This document shows, piece after piece, positions 52,683 through 60,914 of a stretch of 64,000 nucleotides of DNA (within the stretch, counting starts at the first letter, position 1; the number at the start of each line of letters is the position of its first letter). The stretch is taken from positions 1 to 64,000 of the forward strand of contig NZ_JASHJI010000022.1 in the NCBI RefSeq assembly GCF_030733265.1, written 5' to 3'. The notes beneath the pieces are model-generated. The model was not told where the DNA came from, searched no databases, and was given only the letters and a program-made list of their open reading frames with translations. Origin of the DNA: Roseibium sp. MMSF_3412 (lineage in GTDB: Bacteria; Pseudomonadota; Alphaproteobacteria; Rhizobiales; Stappiaceae). The position numbers and the translations under genes were made by a program.

Positions 52683-53000
52683 ATGCTGGTCACGACGACG
52701 AATACCATTCAGGGCAAGGATCTCGACTACAGGGGGCTGGTGACGGGCGAGGCCATTCTGGGTGCCAACCTCTTCAAGGATCTGTTCGCCGGTATTCGTG
52801 ACATCGTCGGTGGCCGCTCGGGTGCCTACGAGGAAGAACTCGCAAAAGCGCGCAAGATCGCTGTTGACGAAATGTGCCAGCAGGCGCAGGCGATGGGCGC
52901 GAACGCAGTCATCGGGGTCGACCTTGACTATGAGACGGTCGGCCAGAACGGGTCGATGCTGATGGTCAGCGCAACCGGCACGGCTGTCTGGATCCGCTGA
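52683..53000 (+). CDS. YbjQ family protein (heavy-metal-binding domain fold)
   Basis: 105 aa, preceded by GAGGGAG. Family marks are MLVTTTNTIQGKDL, VTGEAILGANLFKDLFAGIRDIVGGRSGAYE and MGANAVIGVDLDYE. YbjQ proteins form pentamers of unknown function despite the metal-binding name. It is followed eight bases later by a GNAT gene. Confidence 0.92.
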   Translation: MLVTTTNTIQGKDLDYRGLVTGEAILGANLFKDLFAGIRDIVGGRSGAYEEELAKARKIAVDEMCQQAQAMGANAVIGVDLDYETVGQNGSMLMVSATGTAVWIR

Positions 53001-53008
53001 TCCGCGTC

Positions 53009-53602
53009 ATGTCCTCCGAATTCAGGATTGAAACCGGCTTCCCGGATGGTCAGAGACCGGTCGCCGCCAGGCTTTTCTGGTCCGCATTTCGCGGAAAACT
53101 GGAAAGGGTCATGAAACCGGAGACACGGGCGCTGGCTTTCCTTGAAGAAGCGCTCGATCCGGACTTCGCTATTAGCGCGGTCTCCCATGAGGGCACTCTT
53201 CTGGGCCTCGCAGGCTACAAGACCGACAAAGGCGCTTTCGTCAACGGAACGCTCGCCCAGATGGCAGGTGTTTATGGCCGTTTCGGCGGTCTCTGGCGCG
53301 GGATGTTGCTGGACCTGCTCGAACGCGAGCCGGAACCCGGGTCCCTTTTGATGGACGGAATTTTCGTGAGCGAGGCGGCGCGCGGCAACGGTGTCGGGAC
53401 CGCACTCTTGCAGGCGATATTCAAAAAAGCCGCCGAGGACGGCCTGCACCGAGTCCGCCTGGATGTCATCGATCGGAATGTCCGGGCCCGGTCGCTCTAT
53501 GAACGTATGGGCTTCCGCTCCGTTTCAGAGGAACACACGGGCTTCCTGAAACACATTTTCGGGTTTTCCTCCGCGACACGCATGGAAAAGCCGATCCCGT
53601 AG
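53009..53602 (+). CDS. GNAT family N-acetyltransferase
   Basis: 197 aa. Acetyl-CoA site motif VSEAARGNGVGTALLQAIF (about 123-141, motif A R/Q-x-x-G-x-G/A) and the closing RVRLDVIDRNVRARSLYERMGF are typical. The substrate is not predictable. Probably co-transcribed with YbjQ. Confidence 0.88.
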   Translation: MSSEFRIETGFPDGQRPVAARLFWSAFRGKLERVMKPETRALAFLEEALDPDFAISAVSHEGTLLGLAGYKTDKGAFVNGTLAQMAGVYGRFGGLWRGMLLDLLEREPEPGSLLMDGIFVSEAARGNGVGTALLQAIFKKAAEDGLHRVRLDVIDRNVRARSLYERMGFRSVSEEHTGFLKHIFGFSSATRMEKPIP

Positions 53603-53718
53603 CGGCACGCCTTCAAAACGGACACCTCGGCGGCAAGAAACCGACCGGCACTTTCGCACATGTTGTGCGCCCGCCGTTTGTCGCGCTATCGTTATCCGCA
53701 ATGCCAAGGGAGGATGGC

Positions 53719-55467
53719 ATGCGCGACGTAGAACATGTCAGCGAAATCGACCGGGTCCTGAAAGGACAGGAAACCGGCAGGGACGAACTTGTCTCCGAAA
53801 GCTGGCGGCGCTGTGTTCAAACCTACGGCATGGACCCGACGCGGCCGGAAGGGCCGCATGTCGTCACCGAACAGCAGCTCAAGGAACACCAGGAACAATC
53901 CGAACGCCTGATCGCGACGGCCCGATCCGGTCTGCAGACCCTGTTCAAACAGGTCGCCGGCCACAACTACGTGCTGCTTCTGGCGGACGCAAAGGGCATC
54001 AGCGTCGACTTCTTTGGCGATCTCCGGTTCGAGGAAGAGCTGCGCCGCGCGGGTCTTTATCTCGGCTCCGACTGGTCCGAGGATCTTGCCGGCACCTGCG
54101 GTGTCGGCTCCTGCATCGTGACCGGCGAAGCCGTCACCATTCATCAGGGTGATCATTTCGGCCTGTCGCACACGCCCCTGTCCTGCACCGCCGCGCCGAT
54201 TTTCGACACCAGCGGCAAGCTTGCCGCCGTTCTGGATATTTCGCTGTTGCGCTCGCCCAGCCCCAAATCGAGCCAGAACCTGGCGATGAACCTGGTGAAA
54301 GCGTCCGCCAGGCGCGTGGAAATGGCCAACCTGATGGCGATGACGCGCCGTGAATGGGTGCTGCGGTTCTCGACATCTTCGGAATTTCTGGAGGTCGATC
54401 CCGAAGCCGCTGTCGCGCTTGATGAAAGCGGCCGCATCACCGGCATGACGCGTGGCGCCCTGGAGTTTCTTTCACCTGGCGGAGCCCCCGACCTTATCGG
54501 CACCCGGATCGACATGCACATGGATCTTGAGATCGACGATCTGCCGGAATACATGCGCGGGCGGCCGACCGAGGAGCGGGTGCTCAGGCTGCGCGATGGC
54601 CGCGGGCTTTACGGTCATGCGATCGCGCCGCAGACATCCCGCGTTTCGCGGCCACATGCGATCGGGGCCCTGTCCGGCCCCCTGCGCAGTTTCTGCGGGC
54701 CCGATCCGGCCCTGATCCAGCTGGCCGGGAAGGTCGAAAAGCTGGCCGCGACCCAGGTCCCGATCCTGCTTTCCGGCGAAACCGGGACGGGCAAGGAAAC
54801 CCTTGCAAGGGCCGTTCATGTTCTCGGACCGGCGAACCGCTCCTTTCATACGCTGTGCTGCTCCGACCTGCGCAAGGAAAAGGTCGACGCGATTTCAGAT
54901 GGCGCGGCGGGAACGCTGTTTCTGCGTGGTATCGAACGTCTGGATGAGGTCGGCCAGTCCGTCCTTCTGGCACTACTGGAGGCGCGCAGCGATCTGCGTG
55001 TCGTGGCCACTGCACGCCTTGGCGATGACAACCCGGACAGTCTCAAAACGATCAGGCCCGAACTCTATTTCAGGCTTGCAGGCGCACTGATTTGCGTTCC
55101 GCCGCTGAGACACCGCAAGGATTTCGACTGGCTCACGGACCGCCTCCTGCGGCGGTCTCCCAAGGACTTCCGGTTGTCGCCTGCCGCCCGTGCCGAACTC
55201 AACAGCCGCCACTGGCCCGGAAACATCCGGGAACTCTCGACAGCACTCGAGGTCGCCATGGCGCTGGCGGACGGCTCCGTGATCGATCTGCAGGACCTGC
55301 CACCGCCGGCGATGTCCGAACAAGCGGCGGCCGATCCGGCCGAGGACCTCGAAGCCCTGCTCGAGGCCTGCGACGGCAACATGTCGCTGGTCGCACGGCG
55401 GCTCGGTGTCAATCGCTCGACGGTGCTGCGGCGGATGCGCAAGGCCGGGCTTGTCCGGACAAACTGA
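53719..55467 (+). CDS. AcoR-like Fis-family regulator with degenerate AAA+ core
   Basis: 582 aa from ATG 53719, preceded by GGGAGG; ATGs 18 and 54 bases further upstream are open. N-terminal GAF-type sensor of the AcoR family (about 50-190, with GSDWSEDLAGTCGVGSCIVTGEAVTIHQGDHF in type), a PAS-like middle, an AAA+ domain (about 325-520) with intact Walker A GETGTGKE (353-360), and a Fis-type HTH at the end (GNMSLVARRLGVNRSTVLRRM). The AAA+ domain is about 20 residues short between Walker A and B and lacks the GAFTGA loop. The Walker B site reads LFLRGIERL where LFLDEIGDL is normal. It therefore should not remodel sigma-54 polymerase. It is upstream of the monooxygenase gene. Confidence 0.9.
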   Translation: MRDVEHVSEIDRVLKGQETGRDELVSESWRRCVQTYGMDPTRPEGPHVVTEQQLKEHQEQSERLIATARSGLQTLFKQVAGHNYVLLLADAKGISVDFFGDLRFEEELRRAGLYLGSDWSEDLAGTCGVGSCIVTGEAVTIHQGDHFGLSHTPLSCTAAPIFDTSGKLAAVLDISLLRSPSPKSSQNLAMNLVKASARRVEMANLMAMTRREWVLRFSTSSEFLEVDPEAAVALDESGRITGMTRGALEFLSPGGAPDLIGTRIDMHMDLEIDDLPEYMRGRPTEERVLRLRDGRGLYGHAIAPQTSRVSRPHAIGALSGPLRSFCGPDPALIQLAGKVEKLAATQVPILLSGETGTGKETLARAVHVLGPANRSFHTLCCSDLRKEKVDAISDGAAGTLFLRGIERLDEVGQSVLLALLEARSDLRVVATARLGDDNPDSLKTIRPELYFRLAGALICVPPLRHRKDFDWLTDRLLRRSPKDFRLSPAARAELNSRHWPGNIRELSTALEVAMALADGSVIDLQDLPPPAMSEQAAADPAEDLEALLEACDGNMSLVARRLGVNRSTVLRRMRKAGLVRTN

Positions 55468-55513
55468 ACCCTTTCCCGGTTTCCCAGCCTATGGGTCTTT
55501 CCGTGTTGCGTCT

Positions 55514-55527
55514 TGTTGCGCGCGCAA
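55514..55527. promoter_or_regulatory. Palindromic operator candidate 1 upstream of the monooxygenase gene
   Basis: TGTTGCG-CGCAACA is a perfect 14-base palindrome; an extra copy of TGTTGCG lies ten bases upstream at 55504-55510. It is between the AcoR-like gene and the monooxygenase, a natural site for that regulator. Confidence 0.45.
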
Positions 55528-55569
55528 CATCAAAACGATTTTGTGACGCGCCCTCGGCCAAACTGCCAA

Positions 55570-55585
55570 GTGCGCCATGGCGCAC
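55570..55585. promoter_or_regulatory. Palindromic operator candidate 2 upstream of the monooxygenase gene
   Basis: GTGCGCCA-TGGCGCAC is a perfect 16-base palindrome about 50 bases upstream of the monooxygenase start. No GG-N10-GC sigma-54 promoter was found in 55468-55636, in line with the degenerate AAA+ core of the neighbouring regulator. Confidence 0.45.
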
Positions 55586-55636
55586 ACCCTGTCTGCTCTG
55601 CAATTCTTTCCGTCATGAACGAACGGGAGGAATGAA

Positions 55637-57436
55637 ATGCTAGACACACCATTAGTCCACCAGACTGAGACCTTTCTCAAATCCTTCGGCGATGCGCTGG
55701 CAGCCGGTGACATTGAAGCGGCGGTCAACCTGTTTCAGGACGACTGCTACTGGCGGGATCTTGTCGCCTTTACCTGGAACCTGAAGACCGTCGAAGGCAA
55801 GGACCAGGTTCGCGACATGCTGACCAGCCAGCTTGGTGCGATCGGCCCCAGCAACTGGACGCTGGCCGAAGGGGAAGTTCCGACCGAGGAAGGCGGCGTG
55901 ATCACGGCGTGGATCCGGTTCGAGACGAAACTCGCGCGCTGTTTCGGTCTCATCCGGCTGAAGGATGACAAGATCTGGACACTGCTGACAACCATGGTGG
56001 AACTGAAAGGTCACGAGGAACCCAAGGGCTTTCAGCGGCCGCTTGGTGCGAAACACGGCGCCGGCAAGCATCGCACCACCTGGAAGGAGGAGCGCGAGAA
56101 GGAAGACGCGGAGCTTGGCTATACCCAGCAGCCCTATTGCGTGATCATCGGCGGAGGACAGGGCGGCATCGCGCTCGGTGCGCGCCTGCGCCAGCTCGGC
56201 GTTCCGACCATCATCGTGGAAAAGAACGACCGTCCCGGCGACAGCTGGCGCAACCGCTACAAGTCCCTCTGCCTCCACGATCCGGTCTGGTACGACCATC
56301 TGCCCTACATAAAGTTTCCGGAGAACTGGCCGATCTTCAGTCCGAAGGACAAGATCGGCGACTGGCTCGAAATGTACACCAAGGTCATGGAGCTGAATTA
56401 CTGGACCCGCTCCGTTGCCAGGTCAGCCAGCTACGACGCGGCGACCGGAGAGTGGACGATTGTCGTCGATCGGGACGGCGAGGAAGTCACCTTGCGTCCG
56501 AAGCAGCTGGTGATGGCGACCGGCATGTCCGGCAAGGCGAATGTTCCGGCATTTCCCGGCATGGCGAAATTCCAGGGCGACCAGCATCATTCCTCGAAAC
56601 ATCCGGGCCCTGATGCCTATCGTGGCAAGAAGGCCGTTGTTGTCGGCTCGAACAATTCCGCCCACGATATCTGTGCAGCGCTTTGGGAAAACGATGTCGA
56701 TGTCACCATGGTCCAGCGGTCCTCGACCCACATCGTGAAGTCGGACACGCTGATGGATGTCGGGCTTGGCGCGCTTTATTCCGAAGAGGCCGTCAACGCC
56801 GGCATGACCACCGAAAAGGCGGATCTCATCTTTGCCTCGCTGCCCTACCGCATTCTCCACCAGTTCCAGATACCCGCCTACGCGGAAATGAAGAAACGCG
56901 ATGCGGATTTCTATGACGGGCTTGAAAAGGCCGGTTTCTGGCTGGACTGGGGCGATGACGACAGCGGCCTCTTCATGAAATACCTGCGCCGGGGTTCGGG
57001 GTACTACATCGATATCGGCGCAAGCCAGCTCATCATCGACGGTGACATCAAGTTGAAGCGCGGGCAGGTCACCGAGGTCGTTGAAGACGGCGTGGTGCTG
57101 GATGACGGCAGCAAGCTGGAGGCGGATGTCATCGTCTACGCGACCGGCTATGGCTCGATGAATGGCTGGGTCGCCGACCTGATGGGCCAGGACATGGCCG
57201 ACAGGGTCGGCAAGGTCTGGGGTCTGGGCTCCGACACGACCAAGGATCCCGGGCCCTGGGAAGGCGAACAGCGCAACATGTGGAAACCGACCCAGCAGCA
57301 GGCGCTTTGGTTCCATGGCGGCAACCTGCACCAGTCGCGGCACTATTCGCAGTTCCTGTCACTCCAGCTGAAAGCGCGCATGGAAGGCCTCGACACACCG
57401 GTCTACGGGCTCCAGGAGGTTTATCATCTGTCGTGA
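55637..57436 (+). CDS. NTF2-like domain fused to flavin-dependent monooxygenase/oxidoreductase
   Basis: 599 aa, start with GGGAGG upstream. Residues about 1-125 form a SnoaL/NTF2-like domain (FLKSFGDALAAGDIEAAVNLF, YWRDLVAFTWN). The rest is an FAD/NAD(P) Rossmann pair: FAD site IIGGGQGGIALGARLR (about 172-187), NADPH-type site VVVGSNNSAHDI (about 336) and a VIVYATGYGS motif typical of FMO and Baeyer-Villiger-like enzymes. Substrate unknown; fused NTF2-FMO proteins are found near AcoR-type regulators in soil and marine bacteria. The AcoR-like gene upstream is the likely regulator. Confidence 0.88.
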   Translation: MLDTPLVHQTETFLKSFGDALAAGDIEAAVNLFQDDCYWRDLVAFTWNLKTVEGKDQVRDMLTSQLGAIGPSNWTLAEGEVPTEEGGVITAWIRFETKLARCFGLIRLKDDKIWTLLTTMVELKGHEEPKGFQRPLGAKHGAGKHRTTWKEEREKEDAELGYTQQPYCVIIGGGQGGIALGARLRQLGVPTIIVEKNDRPGDSWRNRYKSLCLHDPVWYDHLPYIKFPENWPIFSPKDKIGDWLEMYTKVMELNYWTRSVARSASYDAATGEWTIVVDRDGEEVTLRPKQLVMATGMSGKANVPAFPGMAKFQGDQHHSSKHPGPDAYRGKKAVVVGSNNSAHDICAALWENDVDVTMVQRSSTHIVKSDTLMDVGLGALYSEEAVNAGMTTEKADLIFASLPYRILHQFQIPAYAEMKKRDADFYDGLEKAGFWLDWGDDDSGLFMKYLRRGSGYYIDIGASQLIIDGDIKLKRGQVTEVVEDGVVLDDGSKLEADVIVYATGYGSMNGWVADLMGQDMADRVGKVWGLGSDTTKDPGPWEGEQRNMWKPTQQQALWFHGGNLHQSRHYSQFLSLQLKARMEGLDTPVYGLQEVYHLS

Positions 57437-57448
57437 TGTGTTGGGAAA

Positions 57449-57481
57449 AGTCTTCCCGGGCAAGAAAAGTCCGGGGAGACT
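57449..57481. terminator. Hairpin between convergent monooxygenase and DUF2199 genes
   Basis: AGTCTTCCCGG and CCGGGGAGACT pair over 11 positions with one G-U wobble around an eleven-base loop, 13 bases after the monooxygenase stop. No T run follows, so termination is uncertain. Confidence 0.35.
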
Positions 57482-57561
57482 GCTCACCCCCATCGCTGAC
57501 AAAGAGTTTCAGAAACGTGGTTTCGATCCTCGATGCGGTCGGCAACGGGTGTTCGATTTCG

Positions 57562-58104
57562 CTATCGAAGTTTCTTCCGTTCGCACAACAGAACAGCGAG
57601 TTCAACGGCACGATCCCATGAAATTCCTTCGCGCTGGTCTAAAGCAAGCGGATGATCCTGATCGTCGTGAATTTGGATCTCGGGGCGCTCTGTTCCCCAA
57701 TGAACGTTGGTCGGAAGATCAATGAACTTTGCGCCCTCTTTCGTGTAGCCGGGCATCGACACGGTCAACCATCCGAAAGATCCGTCCCCTGTCTGATCTT
57801 CGTTGAAAGTCTCGATGTAACGATCGAAGCTTTCCTTGCTCTGAGAGACCCACACACCCCAAAGAAAGCTGTCACGGGTGTCCTTGATCGGCACTTCGAG
57901 CGTGGCTCTGATAAAAAATTGCTCCTCGTCAAGCACGCAGAGATCGCTGTTCAACCTGACGCGTTTTTCCTTTTCTTCATCCGGAATTGCTGACGTGTGG
58001 CAAGGTTCGTTGTAAGCGAATGAAGGACCACCCTCGCAAATCTCGCCGCAGCAGATGCACTTGTAAGAGAACGTCCGTTTTTCATCGTCGATCGCAATGA
58101 TCAT
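57562..58104 (-). CDS. DUF2199 domain protein
   Basis: 180 aa. Near the start is a CxxCG pair (KCICCGEICEG) with the family pattern CxxCGE followed by a GPSFAY segment, and a conserved C-terminal region with FGWLTVSMPGY. DUF2199 proteins have no established activity. It begins three bases after cysK and is probably co-transcribed. Codon use is somewhat more AT-rich than the neighbours. Confidence 0.82.
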   Translation of the reverse strand: MIIAIDDEKRTFSYKCICCGEICEGGPSFAYNEPCHTSAIPDEEKEKRVRLNSDLCVLDEEQFFIRATLEVPIKDTRDSFLWGVWVSQSKESFDRYIETFNEDQTGDGSFGWLTVSMPGYTKEGAKFIDLPTNVHWGTERPEIQIHDDQDHPLALDQREGISWDRAVELAVLLCERKKLR

Positions 58105-58107
58105 GTC

Positions 58108-59067
58108 TCAAAGCCCTTCAAACAGCGCTGTCGACAGGTAGCGTTCGGCGAAAGAGGGGATGATCACGACAATGGTCTTGCCGTCCATGTCGGCGTCCTG
58201 GCCGATCCTGATCGCGGCGGTCAGGGCCGCCCCGGAAGAAATACCAACCGGAATCCCCTCGGTTCTTGCGACCTCGCGCGCCATGGCAAACGCGTCTTCG
58301 TTGGAGACGGTACGGACTTCGTCATAAGCACCGGTATCGAGCACGCCGGGCACGAACCCGGCGCCGATACCCTGGATCTTGTGCGGGCCGGGCTCTCCGC
58401 CGGACAGGATCGGGCTGTCTGCGGGCTCGACCGCGACGACACGAAGATCCGGCTTCCGCGCCTTGAGCACCTCCGATACGCCCGTGATCGTGCCGCCGGT
58501 GCCGATCCCCGAAACAAACACGTCGATCTTGCCGTCGGTGTCGTTCCAGATCTCTTCTGCGGTCGTGTTGCGGTGGATCTCCGGGTTGGCCGGATTGTTG
58601 AATTGCTGCGGCATCACCGCGCCGTCGATCTCGCCAAGCAGTTCCTGTGCGCGGGCGATTGCGCCCTTCATGCCCAGTGGACCGTCCGTAAGCTCCAGCT
58701 CTGCGCCCAGAATCTTGAGCATCTTCCGCCGTTCCACGGACATGGTCTCGGGCATCACGAGGATCAGCCGGTATCCCTTGGCTGCCGCCACGAAGGCGAG
58801 CGCAATGCCGGTGTTGCCGGATGTCGGTTCGATAAGCGTCGATCTATCCGGCGAGATATGTCCGTCCTGCTCCATCGCCTCGATCATGGCAACACCGATC
58901 CGGTCCTTGACACTGGCAATCGGGTTGAAGAACTCCAGCTTGGCAAGAAGATTGGCTCTGACGTCATGCGCTTTGGCCAGCCGGTCAAGCCGCACGATCG
59001 GCGTGTCCCCTATCGTGTCGGTGATCGAAGAATAGATTTTCCCGCGCCCGTGTGTTTTTCGCGTCAT
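58108..59067 (-). CDS. cysK: Cysteine synthase (O-acetylserine sulfhydrylase)
   Basis: 319 aa, a PLP enzyme making cysteine from O-acetylserine and sulfide. The opening IYSSITDTIGDTPIVRL, the PLP-lysine motif NPIASVKDRIG (Lys about 55), substrate loop PTSGNTGIALA and phosphate loop GIGTGGTITGVSE are present. It heads a cysK-DUF2199 pair. Confidence 0.95.
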   Translation of the reverse strand: MTRKTHGRGKIYSSITDTIGDTPIVRLDRLAKAHDVRANLLAKLEFFNPIASVKDRIGVAMIEAMEQDGHISPDRSTLIEPTSGNTGIALAFVAAAKGYRLILVMPETMSVERRKMLKILGAELELTDGPLGMKGAIARAQELLGEIDGAVMPQQFNNPANPEIHRNTTAEEIWNDTDGKIDVFVSGIGTGGTITGVSEVLKARKPDLRVVAVEPADSPILSGGEPGPHKIQGIGAGFVPGVLDTGAYDEVRTVSNEDAFAMAREVARTEGIPVGISSGAALTAAIRIGQDADMDGKTIVVIIPSFAERYLSTALFEGL

Positions 59068-59177
59068 GCAGCCTCTCCCTGGCCGGACTTGTCCTTGTCC
59101 TTCCTTCCGTCCTAGTCGGTTTTGACCATCCGGTCATCCCAAAATGTCGGAGCACGGGGCGCGGCTGCGTCTGGAAG

Positions 59178-59837
59178 TCAGCTCGCGTTCAAGAGCAGGC
59201 CCGGAAGCTGGTCCATGCGCTCGAAAAGAACGGCGCCGGCGGCCTTGAGCGCATCCCGGTCGCAGACCGGATCATCGACATAGGCGAAGACCCGCATCCC
59301 GGCTGCCCGCGCCGCCAGTACACCGGGCAGGCTGTCCTCGATCACGGCGCAGTCTTCAGGGCGGTGGCCCATGGATCTTGCCGCGAGCAGGAACACATCC
59401 GGCGCGGGCTTGCCCTTTTCACAATCCTGAGAGGAAAAAAGCCTGTCTTTCAGCCGTGGCAGCAGACCGGCGCTGCCGAGCGTTGAATGCATCTTTTCGT
59501 ATTTTCCCGACGAGCCGACGCAGTAGGGGATGCCGCGTTCATCGAGCAGGTCCATCACACCGGCAACACCCGGTATTGGAGCGACACCGGCCTTGAAGCT
59601 CTCAATATCGCGGGCACGAAGCTGCTGGAGCCAATCGGAGGGCAGTTTTCTACCAAGCTCCTGTTCGACGATTTCCTGCACGGCTTCGAGCGTGCGCCCC
59701 ATGAACCGTTTCTGGCATTCCGGACCGGTGATCGGATAGCCGCAATCGGTCAGGAGTTCCGCCATTGTCCGGTTTGTCATGCGTTCGGTATCCACAAGCA
59801 CACCGTCACAATCAAAAATCACGAGTTTTGAGGTCAT
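59178..59837 (-). CDS. HAD-superfamily phosphatase (beta-phosphoglucomutase-like, subfamily IA)
   Basis: 219 aa. HAD motif I FDCDGVLVDTE (nucleophile Asp about 9), motif II VGSSG, motif III KGKPAPDVFLLAA and motif IV VIEDSLPGVLAARAAGM. Likely a sugar-phosphate phosphatase or phosphoglucomutase; the substrate cannot be fixed. It begins 15 bases after dut, so may be co-transcribed. Confidence 0.88.
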   Translation of the reverse strand: MTSKLVIFDCDGVLVDTERMTNRTMAELLTDCGYPITGPECQKRFMGRTLEAVQEIVEQELGRKLPSDWLQQLRARDIESFKAGVAPIPGVAGVMDLLDERGIPYCVGSSGKYEKMHSTLGSAGLLPRLKDRLFSSQDCEKGKPAPDVFLLAARSMGHRPEDCAVIEDSLPGVLAARAAGMRVFAYVDDPVCDRDALKAAGAVLFERMDQLPGLLLNAS

Positions 59838-59852
59838 CTCACGACCTGTCCC

Positions 59853-60302
59853 TCACGCGCGCCCGGTCGACCCGAAACCGCCGGTCCCGCGCTGCGTTTC
59901 GGAAAGCGTCTCGACTTCGGTTATGACGGCCTGAAGGACGGGCGCAATCACCATCTGGGCAATTCGTTCGCCGCGGACAATCTCGAACGGGGCATTCCCG
60001 AGGTTGATCAGGATAACCTTCACCTCGCCGCGGTAATCCGCATCAATCGTTCCGGGCGTGTTCAAAACGGAGACGCCATGCTTGGCCGCAAGGCCCGAGC
60101 GCGGCCGGACTTGGGCCTCAAAGCCTGCCGGCAGCGCCATCGCAAGTCCGGTCGGAACGAGAGCCCGTTCGCCGGGCGCCAGTTGAAGCGGCACGTCGAC
60201 CGCCGCGACAAGGTCGAGGCCCGCAGCCAGATCCGACTGGTAGGCCGGCAACGGCAGGCCTTTGGCGTGATCGAGCTGTTTGAGTTCCAGTGTCACTTGC
60301 AT
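59853..60302 (-). CDS. dut: Deoxyuridine 5'-triphosphate nucleotidohydrolase
   Basis: 149 aa from ATG 60302 (MQVTLELKQLDHAKGLPLP); 16 upstream codons are open. dUTP to dUMP plus PPi, keeping uracil out of DNA. Family motifs: AAGLDLVAA (I), RSGLAAKHGV (II/III), NTPGTIDADYRGEV (III), ERIAQMVI (IV) and the P-loop-like GTGGFGSTGR tail (V). Trimeric. Confidence 0.97.
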   Translation of the reverse strand: MQVTLELKQLDHAKGLPLPAYQSDLAAGLDLVAAVDVPLQLAPGERALVPTGLAMALPAGFEAQVRPRSGLAAKHGVSVLNTPGTIDADYRGEVKVILINLGNAPFEIVRGERIAQMVIAPVLQAVITEVETLSETQRGTGGFGSTGRA

Positions 60303-60474
60303 CTTGGGATCCTTGTTTGCGCTGCCTGACAGGGACGATATTCGATACACCCTGTCAAGATTAGCAATGGCCTGATTTACGACTCAATATTTTTGGCTAA
60401 CGCCTTGAAGTTTAGGCAATGTCCTGAAACACTTTGACCCATCGTAATGTTGCCATTGTTGGGAGATTTGCAAC

Positions 60475-60894
60475 ATGAGACGTATGATTTTCGCATTCGC
60501 CACAAGTATCCTGCTTGTGTCTACGCCTGCGGCATTCGCGCAGACGGTCGGCTTCGCTGAAGCGATCAAGATTCTGTCGGCAAGCTGCGGCGCCGACATC
60601 AACAAATACTGCAAATCCGCAACGCTCGCCAACAATGGTATCGGCCAGTGCCTCGACCAGAACCAGGCCAAGGTGTCCCAGAAATGCAATGCGGACCGTG
60701 CGGTTGTCGCCACGCTGATCCAGGAACGCCTTGCCGCACAGGCAGCGGCTCCGAAGATCTGCCAGCGTGATGCCGCTCAGCGCTGCAAGGGCGTCAAGCC
60801 GGGTGCCGGCCACATTCTGCGCTGCCTTCTGAAGGCGCAGCGTTCCGTGAGCAAGAAATGCAATACCGCCATTGATCTGGCTGGCTACCGTTAA
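60475..60894 (+). CDS. Secreted cysteine-repeat protein (GLG1-type, PF00839-like)
   Basis: 139 aa with a signal peptide ending AFA-Q (about residue 22). Two repeats follow, each four Cys: SCGADINKYCKSA-CLDQNQAKVSQKC and ICQRDAAQRCKGV-CLLKAQRSVSKKC. The pattern (C-x-D-x-x-x-x-C, CL, VSxxC) is that of the Golgi apparatus protein 1/MG-160 Cys-rich repeat, which also occurs in bacterial periplasmic proteins of unknown function. It precedes an OmpA-family gene by 20 bases. Confidence 0.85.
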   Translation: MRRMIFAFATSILLVSTPAAFAQTVGFAEAIKILSASCGADINKYCKSATLANNGIGQCLDQNQAKVSQKCNADRAVVATLIQERLAAQAAAPKICQRDAAQRCKGVKPGAGHILRCLLKAQRSVSKKCNTAIDLAGYR

Positions 60895-60914
60895 GCGCAC
60901 CCGGGAGATAATTC

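Noticed and set aside
55468..55636. Sigma-54 promoter ahead of the monooxygenase gene
   Set aside because: No GG-N10-GC pair with -24/-12 likeness on the plus strand when read by eye.
59068..59177. SAM or other riboswitch upstream of cysK
   Set aside because: The 110-base leader has no recognisable conserved core of SAM-II or similar classes.
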